64,000 nt of DNA from Aromatoleum toluvorans (lineage in GTDB: Bacteria; Pseudomonadota; Gammaproteobacteria; Burkholderiales; Rhodocyclaceae), in the NCBI RefSeq assembly GCF_012910905.1, contig NZ_WTVN01000001.1, forward strand, positions 248,001 through 312,000, read 5' to 3'. A program made the translations under genes and the position numbers. Of the stretch, positions 55,426-64,000 are shown in pieces; position 1 is the stretch's first letter, and each line of letters opens with the position of its first letter. The notes under the pieces were generated by a model. The model searched no databases. It worked only from the letters and a program-made list of their open reading frames with translations, and was not told the DNA's origin.

Positions 55426-55448
55426 GGGCGGCACGACTGCTGCCGCCC
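55426..55448 (+). terminator. Hairpin after ettA
   Basis: GGGCGGCA and TGCCGCCC form an 8-bp stem with a 7-base loop 14 bases after the stop. There is no T-run, so terminator function is uncertain. Confidence 0.5.
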
Positions 55449-55519
55449 GCCTCGCGATGGCAACGTTTTGGGCTATCCTTCATGACGTGATCATCGCCCC
55501 AATCGACAGGAGAATATGA

Positions 55520-56500
55520 ATGTACAAGAGCCTCCAGCGAATCCTCGCAGTGAGCGCCGCGCTGTTCGCGCTTGCGCCGGCCGCCCCGGCGCTGGCCGAG
55601 GCCCCGATGGCGAAGACGCAGGTCCCGGGCTTCTACCGGACCATGGTCGGCCAGTTCGAGGTCACCGCGCTGTATGACGGTGCGATCGAACTGGACACCA
55701 AGCTGCTCAAGAATGCCGATCCGGAAGACCTCAACCGCCTGCTCGCCCGCATGTTCGTCGGCAATCCGAAGATGCAGACGGCGGTCAATGCCTACCTGAT
55801 CAACACGGGGGGGAACCTGATCCTGGTTGACGCTGGCGCGGCCAAGCTCTTCGGGCCCGGTCTCGGCTTCGTCATCGACAACCTGAAGGCGGCCGGCTAC
55901 GACCCCGCGCAGGTCGATACGATCATCCTGACCCACATGCACCCGGACCACATCGGCGGCCTCGGCGACCCTGCGGCCCCGCCGGCCTTCCCCAACGCCA
56001 ACGTCTATGTGTCGGTGCTCGACAACGATTTCTGGCTGTCGCAGCAGGCCGCTGCCGCGGCCAAGCCGGAGATGCAGAATTTCTTCAAGATGGCGCGCGA
56101 GATTGCTGCGCCCTACCAGACGCGCGGCAAGTGGCGCACGTTCGCCGACGGCACCGAGATTGCCGGCGGCATTCGCGCGGCCAAGGCCTATGGGCACACG
56201 CCGGGCCACAGTGCGATCTCGGTCGAATCCGCGGGGCAGAAACTGCTGATCTGGGGTGACGTCGTGCACTCCCACGCGGTCCAGTTCCCGCTGCCGGGCG
56301 TTTCGATCGAATTCGACTTCGACCAGGCCCAGGCCGTCGCGACGCGGCGCAGCCTGATGTACTCGCTCGCGGCGAGCAAGACGCTCGTCGCCGGCATGCA
56401 TCTGCCCTTCCCCGGCATCGGCCACGTGCGTGCGGACGGCAAGGGCGTCTACGCCTGGGTCCCGATCGAATACGCGCCGCTGCCCAAGCCCGCACATTGA
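55520..56500 (+). CDS. Secreted metallo-beta-lactamase-fold hydrolase
   Basis: A 326-residue protein with a signal peptide about residues 1-26 (PALAEAPM). The metal motif is THMHPDHIGG (about 136-145), with a second His in GHTPGHS, Asp in WGDVVHSH and a late His in GMHLPFPG, so the di-zinc site is complete. Relatives include lactonases and other ester hydrolases; the substrate cannot be told. It follows ettA by 107 bases and has its own promoter space. Confidence 0.87.
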   Translation: MYKSLQRILAVSAALFALAPAAPALAEAPMAKTQVPGFYRTMVGQFEVTALYDGAIELDTKLLKNADPEDLNRLLARMFVGNPKMQTAVNAYLINTGGNLILVDAGAAKLFGPGLGFVIDNLKAAGYDPAQVDTIILTHMHPDHIGGLGDPAAPPAFPNANVYVSVLDNDFWLSQQAAAAAKPEMQNFFKMAREIAAPYQTRGKWRTFADGTEIAGGIRAAKAYGHTPGHSAISVESAGQKLLIWGDVVHSHAVQFPLPGVSIEFDFDQAQAVATRRSLMYSLAASKTLVAGMHLPFPGIGHVRADGKGVYAWVPIEYAPLPKPAH

Positions 56501-56552
56501 GAAGCCGGGGCGCTCCACTGGCGATACGGGCAAGCGCCGGCGGAACGCCCCC

Positions 56553-57848
56553 TCAACGCCCGGACCAGAATCGGTCCATCAGGGGCTTCACGCTGATGCC
56601 GTGGCACAGAATCGAGAGCGTGACGACGATCAGCGTCATGTGGATCAGCTCCAGCGCGAGCTTTTCCGGCAGGCCATGCTGGATCGCGTACATCAGGTAG
56701 TACAGCGAGCCGATCCCGCGCACGCCGAACCAGCCGGCAAGGGCGCGGGCGTTCCACGGCGCGCGCGTGCCCGCCAAGCCGATGAAGACACTGGCCGGCC
56801 GCGCCACGGCGAAAAGGAAGAAGGCGAGCGACACCGCGCGCCAGCTCCATGAATCGACGAACAGTGTTCCGCCGATCAGCAGGATGAGGACCACTTCGGA
56901 GAGGCGCTCGAGGTGCTCCTTGAAAACGAGCGAGCCCTCGCTGACCGACGCCGCGGTCATGTGCCCCGCATACCCCGCCTCCCCCACGGCGTTGCCATTG
57001 GCCTGCAGGCGCTCGGGTTCATCCGGGCTGGCGCCCGCGAGTCGGCGCTCGGTCTGTCGCAGCGCCACGGCCGCGAAGAACACGGCAAGGAAGCCCCAGG
57101 CGCTGATCACGAGGCTGATGCCGTAGACGACCGCAATCAGCCCCAGGCCCAGGAAATCGTCCATCAGGCCGTGCTCGGTCCGATGGTTGCGCAGCCTGTG
57201 CCCGACCTGGGCAAGACCAGCCCCCGCCACCACACCGAGCGCAATGCCGGCCAGGGTGGCCCACACCACATCCACGAGGATCCAGCGCGCGCCGAACTGG
57301 CCGAGTTCGTGCAGCCCCAGCAGCCCCAGCCCCAGCATCACGAACGGGAAGGCGCTGCCGTCATTCATGCCCGCTTCGCAGGTCAGCGTGAAGCGCAGGC
57401 GGTCGCGGTCGCGCGGGTGCCGGATCTGGACGTCCGTGGCGAGCACCGGGTCGGTCGGCGCAACGATCGCACCGAGCAGCACCGCAGCCCCGAGCGGGAG
57501 CCCCAGGGCATAGTGGCCGAACGCGGCGACCAGCCCGACCGTGACGGCCATCGACACGAAGGCGAGGAGGATGGGCGTGCGCCAGCGCGGCAGGCTCACC
57601 GGCACGGGCATCTTGACGCCAGCCGCATACAGCGAGATGAGCGCCGCCGCCTCGGTCAGCACCTCGAGCAGGGCCGACTGCTTGAGCGGATTGAAATGGA
57701 AGAGGTGCAGCACGGTCGGCCCGACCAGCATGCCGACGGCGAGGTAGATGATCGCGCTCGTGACGGGCAGGCGCTTGAGGATGGACGAGGTCAGCCCCAT
57801 GGCCAGCAACAGGCCGCCGACCAACAGGAACCACTGTGCGTTAGTCAT
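56553..57848 (-). CDS. Cation:proton antiporter (CPA1/CPA2 family)
   Basis: A 431-residue membrane protein with about 12 hydrophobic spans. VAPTDPVLATDVQ and CEAGMNDGSAFPFV are the Na+/H+ exchanger signatures, the latter holding the conserved ND pair in the ion site. A hydrophilic loop near residues 278-300 divides the two halves. It probably exchanges Na+ or K+ for protons. ATG 57848 starts right after the gap to tRNA-Leu. Confidence 0.9.
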   Translation of the reverse strand: MTNAQWFLLVGGLLLAMGLTSSILKRLPVTSAIIYLAVGMLVGPTVLHLFHFNPLKQSALLEVLTEAAALISLYAAGVKMPVPVSLPRWRTPILLAFVSMAVTVGLVAAFGHYALGLPLGAAVLLGAIVAPTDPVLATDVQIRHPRDRDRLRFTLTCEAGMNDGSAFPFVMLGLGLLGLHELGQFGARWILVDVVWATLAGIALGVVAGAGLAQVGHRLRNHRTEHGLMDDFLGLGLIAVVYGISLVISAWGFLAVFFAAVALRQTERRLAGASPDEPERLQANGNAVGEAGYAGHMTAASVSEGSLVFKEHLERLSEVVLILLIGGTLFVDSWSWRAVSLAFFLFAVARPASVFIGLAGTRAPWNARALAGWFGVRGIGSLYYLMYAIQHGLPEKLALELIHMTLIVVTLSILCHGISVKPLMDRFWSGR

Positions 57849-57887
57849 CAAGAATCCGTGATTGCAGGGACCGCGATTGCGCCCTGA

Positions 57888-57972
57888 TGGTGCCCAAGAA
57901 GGGACTCGAACCCCCACGCCTCGCGGCGCCAGAACCTAAATCTGGTGCGTCTACCAATTCCGCCACTTGGGC
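57888..57972 (-). tRNA. tRNA-Leu (anticodon TAG)
   Basis: An 85-base cloverleaf on the minus strand with a long variable arm (GCCGCGAGGCGT), acceptor GCCCAAG, anticodon loop TTTAGGT and encoded CCA. Confidence 0.95.
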
Positions 57973-58032
57973 CCCGCAATGCCCGCACTGCGGGCTGCCG
58001 CCATTGCAGCGGCGCGCGCATTATACACGGCC

Positions 58033-59115
58033 TCACATCCGCAGGCGTTCGGCGTATCCGGTCATTTCGAGATAGCCGCGGCCGATTTCGCGCCCCGCCT
58101 CAAACAGCCGCACGGCCCCTTCCCAATAGACGGCGCCGGTGGAGCGGCGGCTGTCCAGCTCCTGGTCGTCCATCAGGGGACGCAGCTGCAGCCGGCGACC
58201 GTCGATGTCGATAGCCCATTCGACCGCATATTCGGCCCCTGTCCGCGGCGAACGCCAGCGCCGCAGGGGCGTGAATGCCACCTGGTCGGCCCGCAGGGCG
58301 CGGGTTTCGCCCTGCGCGGTACGCAGCGTGCCGGCCGCCCACATCGCTCCGCCCTGCTCGTCGCGCATGCGGAAGGCCATCAGCGAGCCGCCGTCGTCGA
58401 GATTGATGCCGATCCAGTCCCAGCCGCGTGCGCCCTGGGGCATCAGTTCGCTGGACCACTCGTGGTCCAGCCACGCCCGCCCGGTGACCGGCACCGTGGC
58501 ACCGTCGACCCGCAGGGAGCCGGCGACCGCAAGCTGGGGCCGGCTGTAGTAGTAGCTGGCGTGTTTCGGGTCGCCGGCCTTCTGGCTGAAACCGCCTTCG
58601 CCATTGAGGACGGGCGCCGCGGCGGGGTCGAAGCGCAGGTCGAACGCGAAATCGTCGGCCTCCACGCGGCTGCGGTAATGATCCCCGCTCCATTCGAGCC
58701 GCCAGTCGCGTGCCCAGACCTGCGTCCGGCCCGTGGAGGCGCCCGCGAGGGGGTCGAGCGCGCGTTCGCTGCGTTCGGCATGCCGCAGGCGGCCCACGGA
58801 CGGATCGGCCAGTGCAGCATGGGCGAGCACGAGCTGGCGCGGGGCGAACCGGCTCGGGTTGTCTTCCGCGATGCCGGGACGGACGCGGAAGAAGGTGACC
58901 TGGAAGCCGCGCTCGACGCCCTGCCCGTCGGTGAGCCAGCCCGTCACGTACCACCATTCCGTGCGGAATTGCGGATGCGCGCCGCCATCGTCGGGAAAGT
59001 GCAGGACCTTGCCCGGCAGCACGGGCGGATAGCCGACCTCGGCCGTCGCGGCAGGCACCGCAAGCGCCACGTACAGGCCGAACAGCAGGGCATGCCAGGC
59101 CCACCGCAACGCCAT
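58033..59115 (-). CDS. CrtC/AttH-like lipocalin-domain exported protein
   Basis: A 360-residue protein with a signal peptide (about residues 1-25, PAATAEVG). The HPQFRTEWWYVTGWL start, DHEWSSE and WDWIGINLDDG blocks are those of the AttH/carotenoid 1,2-hydratase family (two lipocalin-like barrels). Attached to an ABC exporter as here, such genes form AttEFGH-type systems, where AttH is the secreted component. Its start overlaps the permease stop by one base, so it is part of the operon. Confidence 0.88.
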   Translation of the reverse strand: MALRWAWHALLFGLYVALAVPAATAEVGYPPVLPGKVLHFPDDGGAHPQFRTEWWYVTGWLTDGQGVERGFQVTFFRVRPGIAEDNPSRFAPRQLVLAHAALADPSVGRLRHAERSERALDPLAGASTGRTQVWARDWRLEWSGDHYRSRVEADDFAFDLRFDPAAAPVLNGEGGFSQKAGDPKHASYYYSRPQLAVAGSLRVDGATVPVTGRAWLDHEWSSELMPQGARGWDWIGINLDDGGSLMAFRMRDEQGGAMWAAGTLRTAQGETRALRADQVAFTPLRRWRSPRTGAEYAVEWAIDIDGRRLQLRPLMDDQELDSRRSTGAVYWEGAVRLFEAGREIGRGYLEMTGYAERLRM

Positions 59116-61622
59116 CACCAGTCCTCCCGCACGGCGAGTACGGCCGAATCGCGCATCGCCTGATACCCGGACACGCGCGCAGCGAACGCGGCGAGCGCGA
59201 TCACGATGAGGGCAAACGCGAGCAGGGCAACGCCCGGAAGGTGCAGATCCATGCTCCAGTGGAAGCTCTGACGATTCACGACTTCGATCAGCACGAGGGC
59301 CACGGCGGTTCCCGCGACAAGGCCGAGGGCGGTTCCGGCCACGGCCGTCAGCAATCCCTCGAGGGTGATCAGCCGCCCGATTTCCCGCCGTGTCAGCCCC
59401 AGGTGACGCAGCACGCCGAATTCCTTGCGCCGCGCAATCGCGAGCGCCGCGAAACTGGTGCTTACGCCGAACAATCCGATGAGCACGGCCACCGCTTCCA
59501 TCACGTAGGTGACGAGGAAGGTGCGATCGAAGATCGCGAGGCTCAGCGCGCGAATCTCACCCGGTGTGGCGATCCTCGCCGTACTTTCGCCAAGCAGTCT
59601 GCGCACGGCGGCGGCAAGCTCGTTGAAGGATGCACCCTCGGCGAGGAAGACGGCGACATCGTTGGCGACGAGGTCGCCGGTCGCGGCACGATAGTCATCG
59701 AGCTCGATCGCGACGGCACCCTGCTGCCGCGCGTAATCGCGCCAGACCCCCGCGACGCGGAAGGCAACCGGCTTGCCGGCGAGCGGCAGGACGAGGCGTT
59801 CGCCGGGCCTGACCGCGAAAAGGTCTACCACGGCTTCCGACACCCATGCGGGTTTCTCGTCGGTGGGCACCTGCGCCGTCGCGCCCACCAACGGGAGACG
59901 GCTTCCGCCGTCCAGCGGGCGCGCGATCAGGGTGACCGGCAGGTGGCGGTCGTCCAGGCGCAGCGTGTCGAAGCGCACGGGCATGGTTCGTGACACCCCC
60001 GGCAGCGCAGCGATCCGCTGCAGGGTTTCGGGTGCAAAGAACCCGCTCGTTCCCTGCGACGCGGCGCTGACATAGAGGTCCGCCGGCAGCACGGCAGTCA
60101 GCCAGCGGTCGACCGAATCGCGGAAGGAGGCGACCATGATGGCCATCGCGACCGCGAGCGCGACACTCGCGACGACGCCGGCTCCGGCGACGACGGCCTG
60201 CCCCGGCGCCGCCGCGAGACGCGCACGCGCGAGCTGCCACAGGACTGTGCGCGATCCGGCCCAGCGGTGTGCGGCGGCGCGCACGAGCATGGGCAGGACC
60301 AGCACGGCGCCGACGAGGATCAGCGCCACGGCAAGATATCCGAAGACCGGTATGCTGCCGACGGGGGGCAGCAGGCACAGCACGAAGGCCAGTCCGAGAC
60401 AGCCTGCGGCGATTCGCGGGCGGGCGCGGAAACGGAACATGTGCGCCTCGTCGCCGGACTTGAGCGCACGCGCAGGCAGCATGCGCTGCGCGTCGCGTGC
60501 CGGCAGCCATGCGCCCGCCAGCCCGGCGGCGACGCCCAGCAGCAGGTAGGCGCCGCTCGCCTGCGGATCGAAGCGCAGCGCGGGCGCCACTCCGCGGAAG
60601 TAGCCCGCGCCAAGGTCGCCTCCGACGACGTCGAACGCGAGAGCGGCAACCCCGTGTCCGACCGCGATCCCGAGCAGGCCGCCCGCCAGCCCGACCACCG
60701 CGCCTTCGACGAGCAGGCCGCGCATCAGCGCCCGGCGGTCGAGTCCCAGCGCACGCAGGAAGGCGAGTTCCTGCCGGCGGCGCGCGACCGACAGGAACTG
60801 TGTGGAGAAGACCAGGAACCCGCCGGTGACGAGCGCGATCGCCGCGAGCATCGTGAGATTCACGCGATAGGCACGCGACAGGCCCGCCGACTGGTCTTCC
60901 GTCGCCTGCGGCGTGAGCACTTCGACGCCGGCCGGCAATCCGGCGGCCAGCGCGCGACGGGCGGCCTCGATGTCGATGCCGGACTTCAGCCGCAGGTCGA
61001 TGCGCGTGATGCGGCCCAGCCGGCCGAAGAGCGCCTGGGCGGCCGCGATGTCCATCACCGCGAGCGCGCGCCCCTGCCCGGCACCGGGCACCGACCCGGC
61101 GATGCGCAACGATGCGACCTGCGCGCCGGCCTGCACGTCCAGCCGGCCCCCCGGGGCGACGCCCAGTTCCGCCTGCGCTGCCGGGCTCGCGAACAGTACG
61201 TCGGGCCGCAGCACCGTCAGGTCACGCTCGTCCCGTTGCGCTTCGGCCACCAGCGGCATCAGGGCCGGGTTCACATGCGCGACCCGCAGCGCGTCGATGC
61301 CGAAGATCCGCAGCGAACGGTCGCGTCCCGGCAGACGGACGTCGAGTTCGAGGACGGGGCTGGCATCGGCGACCTCGTCGCGGATCGCGAGCCGGCCATA
61401 CTCGGCATCGTCGAATCCCTCGCGCGGTCCGATCACCTGGAGATCCGCTTCGCCCGCCAGCAGGTGCATGCCGCGGCCGAATTCGTCGAGTGCCGCGCTG
61501 TGGATGATCTGCACCGCGAGCCCGAGGGCGACACCGAGCGCAATCGCGAACAGCGACAGCGCCGTTGCGAGGCGCCGGCGTGCGAGGCTCGCGAGGAAGA
61601 TGCGGCGCAGTACCGCACTCAC
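59115..61622 (-). CDS. ABC exporter permease, FtsX/MacB-type duplicated domain
   Basis: An 835-residue permease. One N-terminal span (about residues 20-42) and a periplasmic loop, then three spans (about 255-375), then a second copy of span, loop and three spans (about 475-500 and 700-820). This is the doubled FtsX-like arrangement of LolCE/AttFG-type exporters joined into one chain. GTG 61622 overlaps the ATPase stop (GTGA) and begins SAVLRRIFLASLARRR; the frame is open upstream only as an out-of-frame shadow of the ATPase gene. Confidence 0.88.
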   Translation of the reverse strand: MSAVLRRIFLASLARRRLATALSLFAIALGVALGLAVQIIHSAALDEFGRGMHLLAGEADLQVIGPREGFDDAEYGRLAIRDEVADASPVLELDVRLPGRDRSLRIFGIDALRVAHVNPALMPLVAEAQRDERDLTVLRPDVLFASPAAQAELGVAPGGRLDVQAGAQVASLRIAGSVPGAGQGRALAVMDIAAAQALFGRLGRITRIDLRLKSGIDIEAARRALAAGLPAGVEVLTPQATEDQSAGLSRAYRVNLTMLAAIALVTGGFLVFSTQFLSVARRRQELAFLRALGLDRRALMRGLLVEGAVVGLAGGLLGIAVGHGVAALAFDVVGGDLGAGYFRGVAPALRFDPQASGAYLLLGVAAGLAGAWLPARDAQRMLPARALKSGDEAHMFRFRARPRIAAGCLGLAFVLCLLPPVGSIPVFGYLAVALILVGAVLVLPMLVRAAAHRWAGSRTVLWQLARARLAAAPGQAVVAGAGVVASVALAVAMAIMVASFRDSVDRWLTAVLPADLYVSAASQGTSGFFAPETLQRIAALPGVSRTMPVRFDTLRLDDRHLPVTLIARPLDGGSRLPLVGATAQVPTDEKPAWVSEAVVDLFAVRPGERLVLPLAGKPVAFRVAGVWRDYARQQGAVAIELDDYRAATGDLVANDVAVFLAEGASFNELAAAVRRLLGESTARIATPGEIRALSLAIFDRTFLVTYVMEAVAVLIGLFGVSTSFAALAIARRKEFGVLRHLGLTRREIGRLITLEGLLTAVAGTALGLVAGTAVALVLIEVVNRQSFHWSMDLHLPGVALLAFALIVIALAAFAARVSGYQAMRDSAVLAVREDW

Positions 61623-62296
61623 GTGCGCGCCGCCTCCGGGTGCAGGCCGCCGGCGGACAGGCGCAGGACGCGATCGGCCCGGGATGCCGCGGTGCGCGAG
61701 TGCGTGACGAGGATGCCCATCGCACCGTCGCGGCGAATGCCCTCCAGGAGCAGATCGAGCACGCCCGCCGCGCGGTCGGGATCGAGATTGCCCGTCGGCT
61801 CGTCGGCGAGCACCAGCGCGGGCCGATGCACCAAGGCGCGCGCGATCGCGACACGCTGCAATTCGCCGCCGGAAAGCTCGCGCGGCCAGCCCGCGGCGCG
61901 ATCGGCGAGCCCCACCCGCTCCAGCATCGCCCGCGCGCGGCGATCGGCCTCGATGCCATGCTCGTCGAGCAGCCACATCGGAAGCGCAACGTTCTGCAAG
62001 ACGCTGAGATGCGGAAGGATGTGAAAGGCCTGGAACACGAATCCGTAGCTGCGCCGGCGCAGCCGGGCGAAGGCGTCATCGTCGAGTCCGACGAGTTCCG
62101 TGCCGTCCAGCCGGATGCTTCCGCCATCGGCCGGCTCCAGGCCCGCCATGCAGTTGAGCAGCGTGGACTTGCCGACCCCGGATTCGCCCATGATCGCGAC
62201 GCACTCACCGCGCCGCAGCTGCAGCGACACCCCCTCGAACAACGGGCGGGCAGCTTCGGTGCCGAACCGTTTCTTCAAGCCGTCGATCTCGAACAT
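61619..62296 (-). CDS. ABC exporter ATPase, LolD/MacB type
   Basis: A 225-residue ATPase: Walker A GESGVGKST (about residues 40), ABC signature LSGGELQRVAIARAL, Walker B LVLADEPTGNLD and the H-loop VTHS. This class energises FtsX-type exporters that move substrates from the membrane outward instead of importing. ATG 62296 matches the family start (MFEIDGLKKRF). It is first of a three-gene operon with the permease and AttH-like gene. Confidence 0.92.
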   Translation of the reverse strand: MFEIDGLKKRFGTEAARPLFEGVSLQLRRGECVAIMGESGVGKSTLLNCMAGLEPADGGSIRLDGTELVGLDDDAFARLRRRSYGFVFQAFHILPHLSVLQNVALPMWLLDEHGIEADRRARAMLERVGLADRAAGWPRELSGGELQRVAIARALVHRPALVLADEPTGNLDPDRAAGVLDLLLEGIRRDGAMGILVTHSRTAASRADRVLRLSAGGLHPEAART

Positions 62297-62706
62297 TCCG
62301 ATCACATCCTCATGTCGCGAATCGCGGGGTCCGGGACGAGCAGTCCGGGAGCGCCAGCGCCGTTGCAAAACTGCAACGCGGAACACCCCGAATCCGCCAC
62401 GTCCTTCCCGCCGCGAGTGCGTGAAATTCCCCACCGGTAAAGGATGACATGAAGCTCCACGATAAATTCATGCCGCTTATGATGGGCAAATCCGGGATTG
62501 ACTCGATCCGACTTAGATGGAAAGCTGACTCATTTCACAAGGTATATACCCGCGCGCAATGAGGATGACGACCAGCCTGGCCGGAATGCTCCCGCGCACA
62601 GCCTCCGCGACGAGGACAGGCACACCGACCCGAAGCGAATCCTCTTGCAAGCATACGCCCCGGATCCCATTTTTTTGCACGACCATCGTCGCATGCCGCA
62701 CGTGAC
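62297..62706. other. Divergent intergenic region between the ABC operon and the substrate-binding gene
   Basis: About 410 bases with no convincing gene. It contains the dyad at 62361-62378 near the ABC side and an AT-richer stretch around 62450-62545. It must carry the promoters for both divergent units; I could not fix -35/-10 pairs with confidence. Confidence 0.5.
62361..62378. promoter_or_regulatory. Dyad symmetry near the ABC operon
   Basis: CGTTGCA-AAAC-TGCAACG is a perfect 7-base dyad with a 4-base spacer, 65 bases upstream of the ATPase start on the minus strand. It is a plausible regulator-binding site. Confidence 0.4.
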
Positions 62707-63624
62707 ATGCTGAACCAGTCGTTGCGCCTCCTTTTCGCTCTGGCGATATTCGCGCTGCTGGCGCGGCCGGCGTTCGCGCTCGAAGCGGCAGTGGTGCTTT
62801 CCAAGCGCAGCCCGGTGCAGGAGGCATTTTCCGAGGCCCTTTTCCGCGCAGTGTCATCCTCGCCATCCGTGCGCCTGAGCAACGCGGGGAGCACGGAAGA
62901 ATCCATCGACGAAGCGGCCCTGAAGCGCGCCGACCTCGTGATTGCGGTCGGTGCGGAGGCCGCCGACGCCATCGCGGGGCGCAGTACGGCGCCCATACTG
63001 GTCGCGCTGATCTCGACCCCAAACCTGCGCACGCTCCAGTCCCGGTATCCGCGTGCCAGGTTGGGCGGGATCGTGCTCGACCAGCCGCTCGCCCGGCACA
63101 TGCGCCTGATCCGTGCGACCAATCCGAAGACCACACGAGTGGGTGTACTGCTCGGTCCGCAGTCGGCGCCGATGCGCGGTGCGCTCGCCGAAGCGGGAAG
63201 CCGCCAGGGCCTGAACATGAGCTTCGAGGCCATCGAGGACACCGACGGGTTGCTGCCCGCGCTCGAACGCCTGCTCGAAACCTCGGACGCGATCCTCGCG
63301 GTGCCCGATCCGGTCGCATACAGTTCCAGCACGGCACGCCCCATCCTGCTGACCACCTATCGCTATCGCAAGCCGCTGTTCGGCTATTCGCAGGCCTACG
63401 TGACGGCCGGCGCGATCGCATCGGTCTATACCGCCCCCGAAGACGCTGCGCGCCAGGTGGCAGAATGGCTGGCCTCGCACCCGACCCCGGCGCACGTCGA
63501 GCTGCCGGTGGCGCCGAAGTATTTCAGTGTCGGGGTCAACCGCCACGTTGCGCGCTCGCTCCTGTACCCGGTTCCCGATGAGACGGCCCTCGCCGATGCG
63601 ATCGAGAAAAGGAGGCCGCATTGA
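62707..63624 (+). CDS. Periplasmic ABC-type substrate-binding-like protein
   Basis: A 305-residue exported protein with a signal peptide about residues 1-25 (ARPAFALE). The fold is that of the COG2984/TrpX-type periplasmic-binding family (KRADLVIAVGAEAADAI, then TRVGVLLGP and SDAILAVPDPVAYS). No permease or ATPase for import follows; instead the stop overlaps a membrane sensor gene. It therefore probably serves as the ligand-binding input of that sensor rather than a transporter. Confidence 0.8.
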   Translation: MLNQSLRLLFALAIFALLARPAFALEAAVVLSKRSPVQEAFSEALFRAVSSSPSVRLSNAGSTEESIDEAALKRADLVIAVGAEAADAIAGRSTAPILVALISTPNLRTLQSRYPRARLGGIVLDQPLARHMRLIRATNPKTTRVGVLLGPQSAPMRGALAEAGSRQGLNMSFEAIEDTDGLLPALERLLETSDAILAVPDPVAYSSSTARPILLTTYRYRKPLFGYSQAYVTAGAIASVYTAPEDAARQVAEWLASHPTPAHVELPVAPKYFSVGVNRHVARSLLYPVPDETALADAIEKRRPH

Positions 63625-64000
63625 AGCCGAGCCGCCTCTCCCTGCATGACCGGCTGCTGCTCGTCGCACTGCTGCCGGCGGCGCTGCTCGCCACGCTCGT
63701 GACGGCGCTGGTCCTCTATCGCGGTGCCCAGACCGTGGACCGCGCAGTTCACGATCACGGCACGGCCATCGTCAGCTTTCTCGCCCCGGCGGCCGAATAC
63801 GGCGTGATCTCCGGCAATCGTGCCACGCTTCAATCCCTGCTGCAGGCCGCGATGGCGCAACGCGAAGTGATCGCCGCAGGGGTCTACAACGACCAGGGGG
63901 AGCTGCTCGCGAGCAAGGGACGCATCGGCGTGCTGGACCCCGAGGTTCTGCGCGCGGCCGACGGCACGGCCACGCACACGGCCCCCGACATCCTCACCGT
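63621..64000 (+). CDS. Membrane sensor protein, N-terminal part (cut by window end)
   Basis: It begins with TTG 63621, overlapping the previous stop (TTGA), with GGAGG five bases upstream, which decides the unusual start. The visible 126 residues show a first span (about residues 13-33, LLLVALLPAALLATLVTALV) and the start of an extracellular sensing domain (SFLAPAAEYGVISGNRATLQSLL, like CHASE8-type sensors). The output domain (histidine kinase or GGDEF) is beyond the window. Confidence 0.75.
   Translation, partial: MKPSRLSLHDRLLLVALLPAALLATLVTALVLYRGAQTVDRAVHDHGTAIVSFLAPAAEYGVISGNRATLQSLLQAAMAQREVIAAGVYNDQGELLASKGRIGVLDPEVLRAADGTATHTAPDILT

Overview
The window comes from a high-GC betaproteobacterium, most likely Rhodocyclales (Azoarcus/Thauera/Aromatoleum type). 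I base this on the housekeeping order (rimP-nusA-infB-rbfA-truB-rpsO-pnp), the codon bias, a gcvT-gcvH-gcvP operon behind a tandem glycine riboswitch, and NdvB/NdvC-type glucan synthesis genes. This taxonomic call is an inference; there is no rRNA in the window.

Positions 1 to about 23,300 are the right-hand part of an integrative and conjugative element (ICE) with an MPF_G-type ('TIGR037xx') secretion apparatus. Almost every gene is on the + strand, and many are coupled by short overlaps. In order: the 3' end of traD; a run of pilus and channel genes up to the TraC/VirB4-like ATPase; the TIGR03755 and TraG-N genes; and one short opposite-strand membrane gene. Then come a DsbC-like isomerase with two disulfide-rich transfer proteins (TIGR03757, TIGR03756), TIGR03765, a muramidase-like protein with a membrane tail, and a string of small accessory genes. 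The accessory genes are a DnaJ-type zinc-finger miniprotein, a RadC-like JAMM protein, an HD-domain protein that has lost its HD pair, and an apparently frameshifted small gene. The element ends with a DUF4224 (putative excisionase) gene, a tyrosine integrase and the 3' end of tRNA-His, which I take as the attachment site.

Positions 23.3 to 39 kb are core chromosome. They hold tRNA-His, tRNA-Arg and tRNA-Pro, dksA, then a long minus-strand block. The block runs (in transcription order from the right) PHP phosphoesterase, YciO-type protein, site-2 protease, trpS, scpA, scpB, rluB, then rimP-nusA-infB-rbfA-truB-rpsO-pnp. A promoter and an attenuator-like hairpin sit in front of rimP.

Positions 39 to 49 kb carry the glycine cleavage operon under its riboswitch and a beta-glucan locus: two GH17-containing membrane proteins, one fused to a GT2 synthase, with a convergent membrane gene between them.

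Positions 49 to 64 kb are a mixed set. They include a LysR regulator divergent from ferredoxin-NADP reductase (FinR/Fpr arrangement), an NrfJ-like protein coupled to an unusual cysteine-bearing lipoyl domain protein, a CHASE-PAS-GGDEF diguanylate cyclase and ettA. After these come a secreted metallo-beta-lactamase-fold hydrolase, a cation/proton antiporter, tRNA-Leu, an AttEFGH-like ABC exporter operon with a CrtC/AttH-like secreted protein, and a substrate-binding protein coupled to a membrane sensor cut by the window end.
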